From contig JAITCQ010000089.1 of the NCBI GenBank assembly GCA_031283015.1, forward strand, positions 1 to 5,280: a stretch of DNA of 5,280 nucleotides. The letters are read 5' to 3'. Made by a program: the position numbers and the translations under genes. Below the pieces are notes generated by a model. That model made no database searches. It was not told the DNA's origin and saw nothing but the letters and a program-made list of their open reading frames with translations. The stretch comes from Candidatus Methanoplasma sp. GTDB taxonomy: Archaea > Thermoplasmatota > Thermoplasmata > Methanomassiliicoccales > Methanomethylophilaceae. This document shows positions 5,262 through 5,280 of the stretch, piece by piece. Position 1 is the stretch's first letter. The number at the start of each line of letters is the position of its first letter.

Positions 5262-5280
5262 GATGTGTCATCGCAGCCGT

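Larger units (their letters stand above)
4919..5280. other. Gene-less region right of the acyl-CoA synthetase gene
   Basis: The 362 bases to the right edge hold no protein gene I can support. Left of about 5120 the sequence is AT-rich and carries the promoter and palindromes listed separately. Right of it the sequence turns GC-rich and hairpin-forming, ending with GCGATG/CATCGC around TGT (5260-5274). A minus-strand frame stays open from the edge to 4988, but its left half runs through AT-rich palindromic DNA and resembles no protein I know. Confidence 0.5.

Noticed and set aside
4988..5280. A minus-strand frame open from the right edge, which could be the C-terminus of a further gene
   Set aside because: The left half crosses AT-rich palindromic spacer, the sequence matches no family I know, and the right half is better explained by hairpin-forming DNA. 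It cannot be fully excluded without the flanking sequence.

Overview
The window looks archaeal. It carries diphthine synthase and a Trm5-type tRNA methyltransferase, both in their archaeal form, and a fused ADP-forming acyl-CoA synthetase of the kind common in archaea. Three genes have a TATA-like box about 26-27 nt before the start codon and no ribosome binding site at normal spacing, as expected for leaderless archaeal transcripts. The moderately GC-rich genes and AT-rich spacers would suit a Thermoplasmatota methanogen (Methanomassiliicoccales-like), but that placement is inference from general appearance, not a marker-gene result.

All four recognisable protein genes lie on the minus strand. 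From right to left they are: a fused acetate-CoA ligase (ADP-forming), 2828-4918; a gene-less spacer with a terminator and several dyad-symmetric sites, 2435-2827; a class II Fic adenylyltransferase with an N-terminal helix-turn-helix, 1550-2434 from a GTG start; a second gene-less spacer, 1228-1549; diphthine synthase (dph5), 424-1227; and trm5, which overlaps the dph5 stop and runs off the left edge.

The right end (4919-5280) has no convincing protein gene. It holds the acyl-CoA synthetase promoter, two sets of inverted repeats, and a GC-rich segment on the plus strand that can fold into nested hairpins behind a TATA box. This may be a small structured RNA or an H/ACA-type guide.

dph5 and trm5 form a small translation-fidelity operon: one modifies elongation factor 2, the other the base 3' of the tRNA anticodon. 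The acyl-CoA synthetase is a single-gene energy-metabolism unit with its own promoter and terminator. The Fic gene appears to be an independent unit whose promoter carries repeated GTTCC-N6-GGAAC-type operators. Its own N-terminal DNA-binding domain is a natural candidate to bind them. The most interesting unexplained content is this operator array, a second pair of CCGCTATAGCGG elements next to it, and the possible RNA at the right edge.
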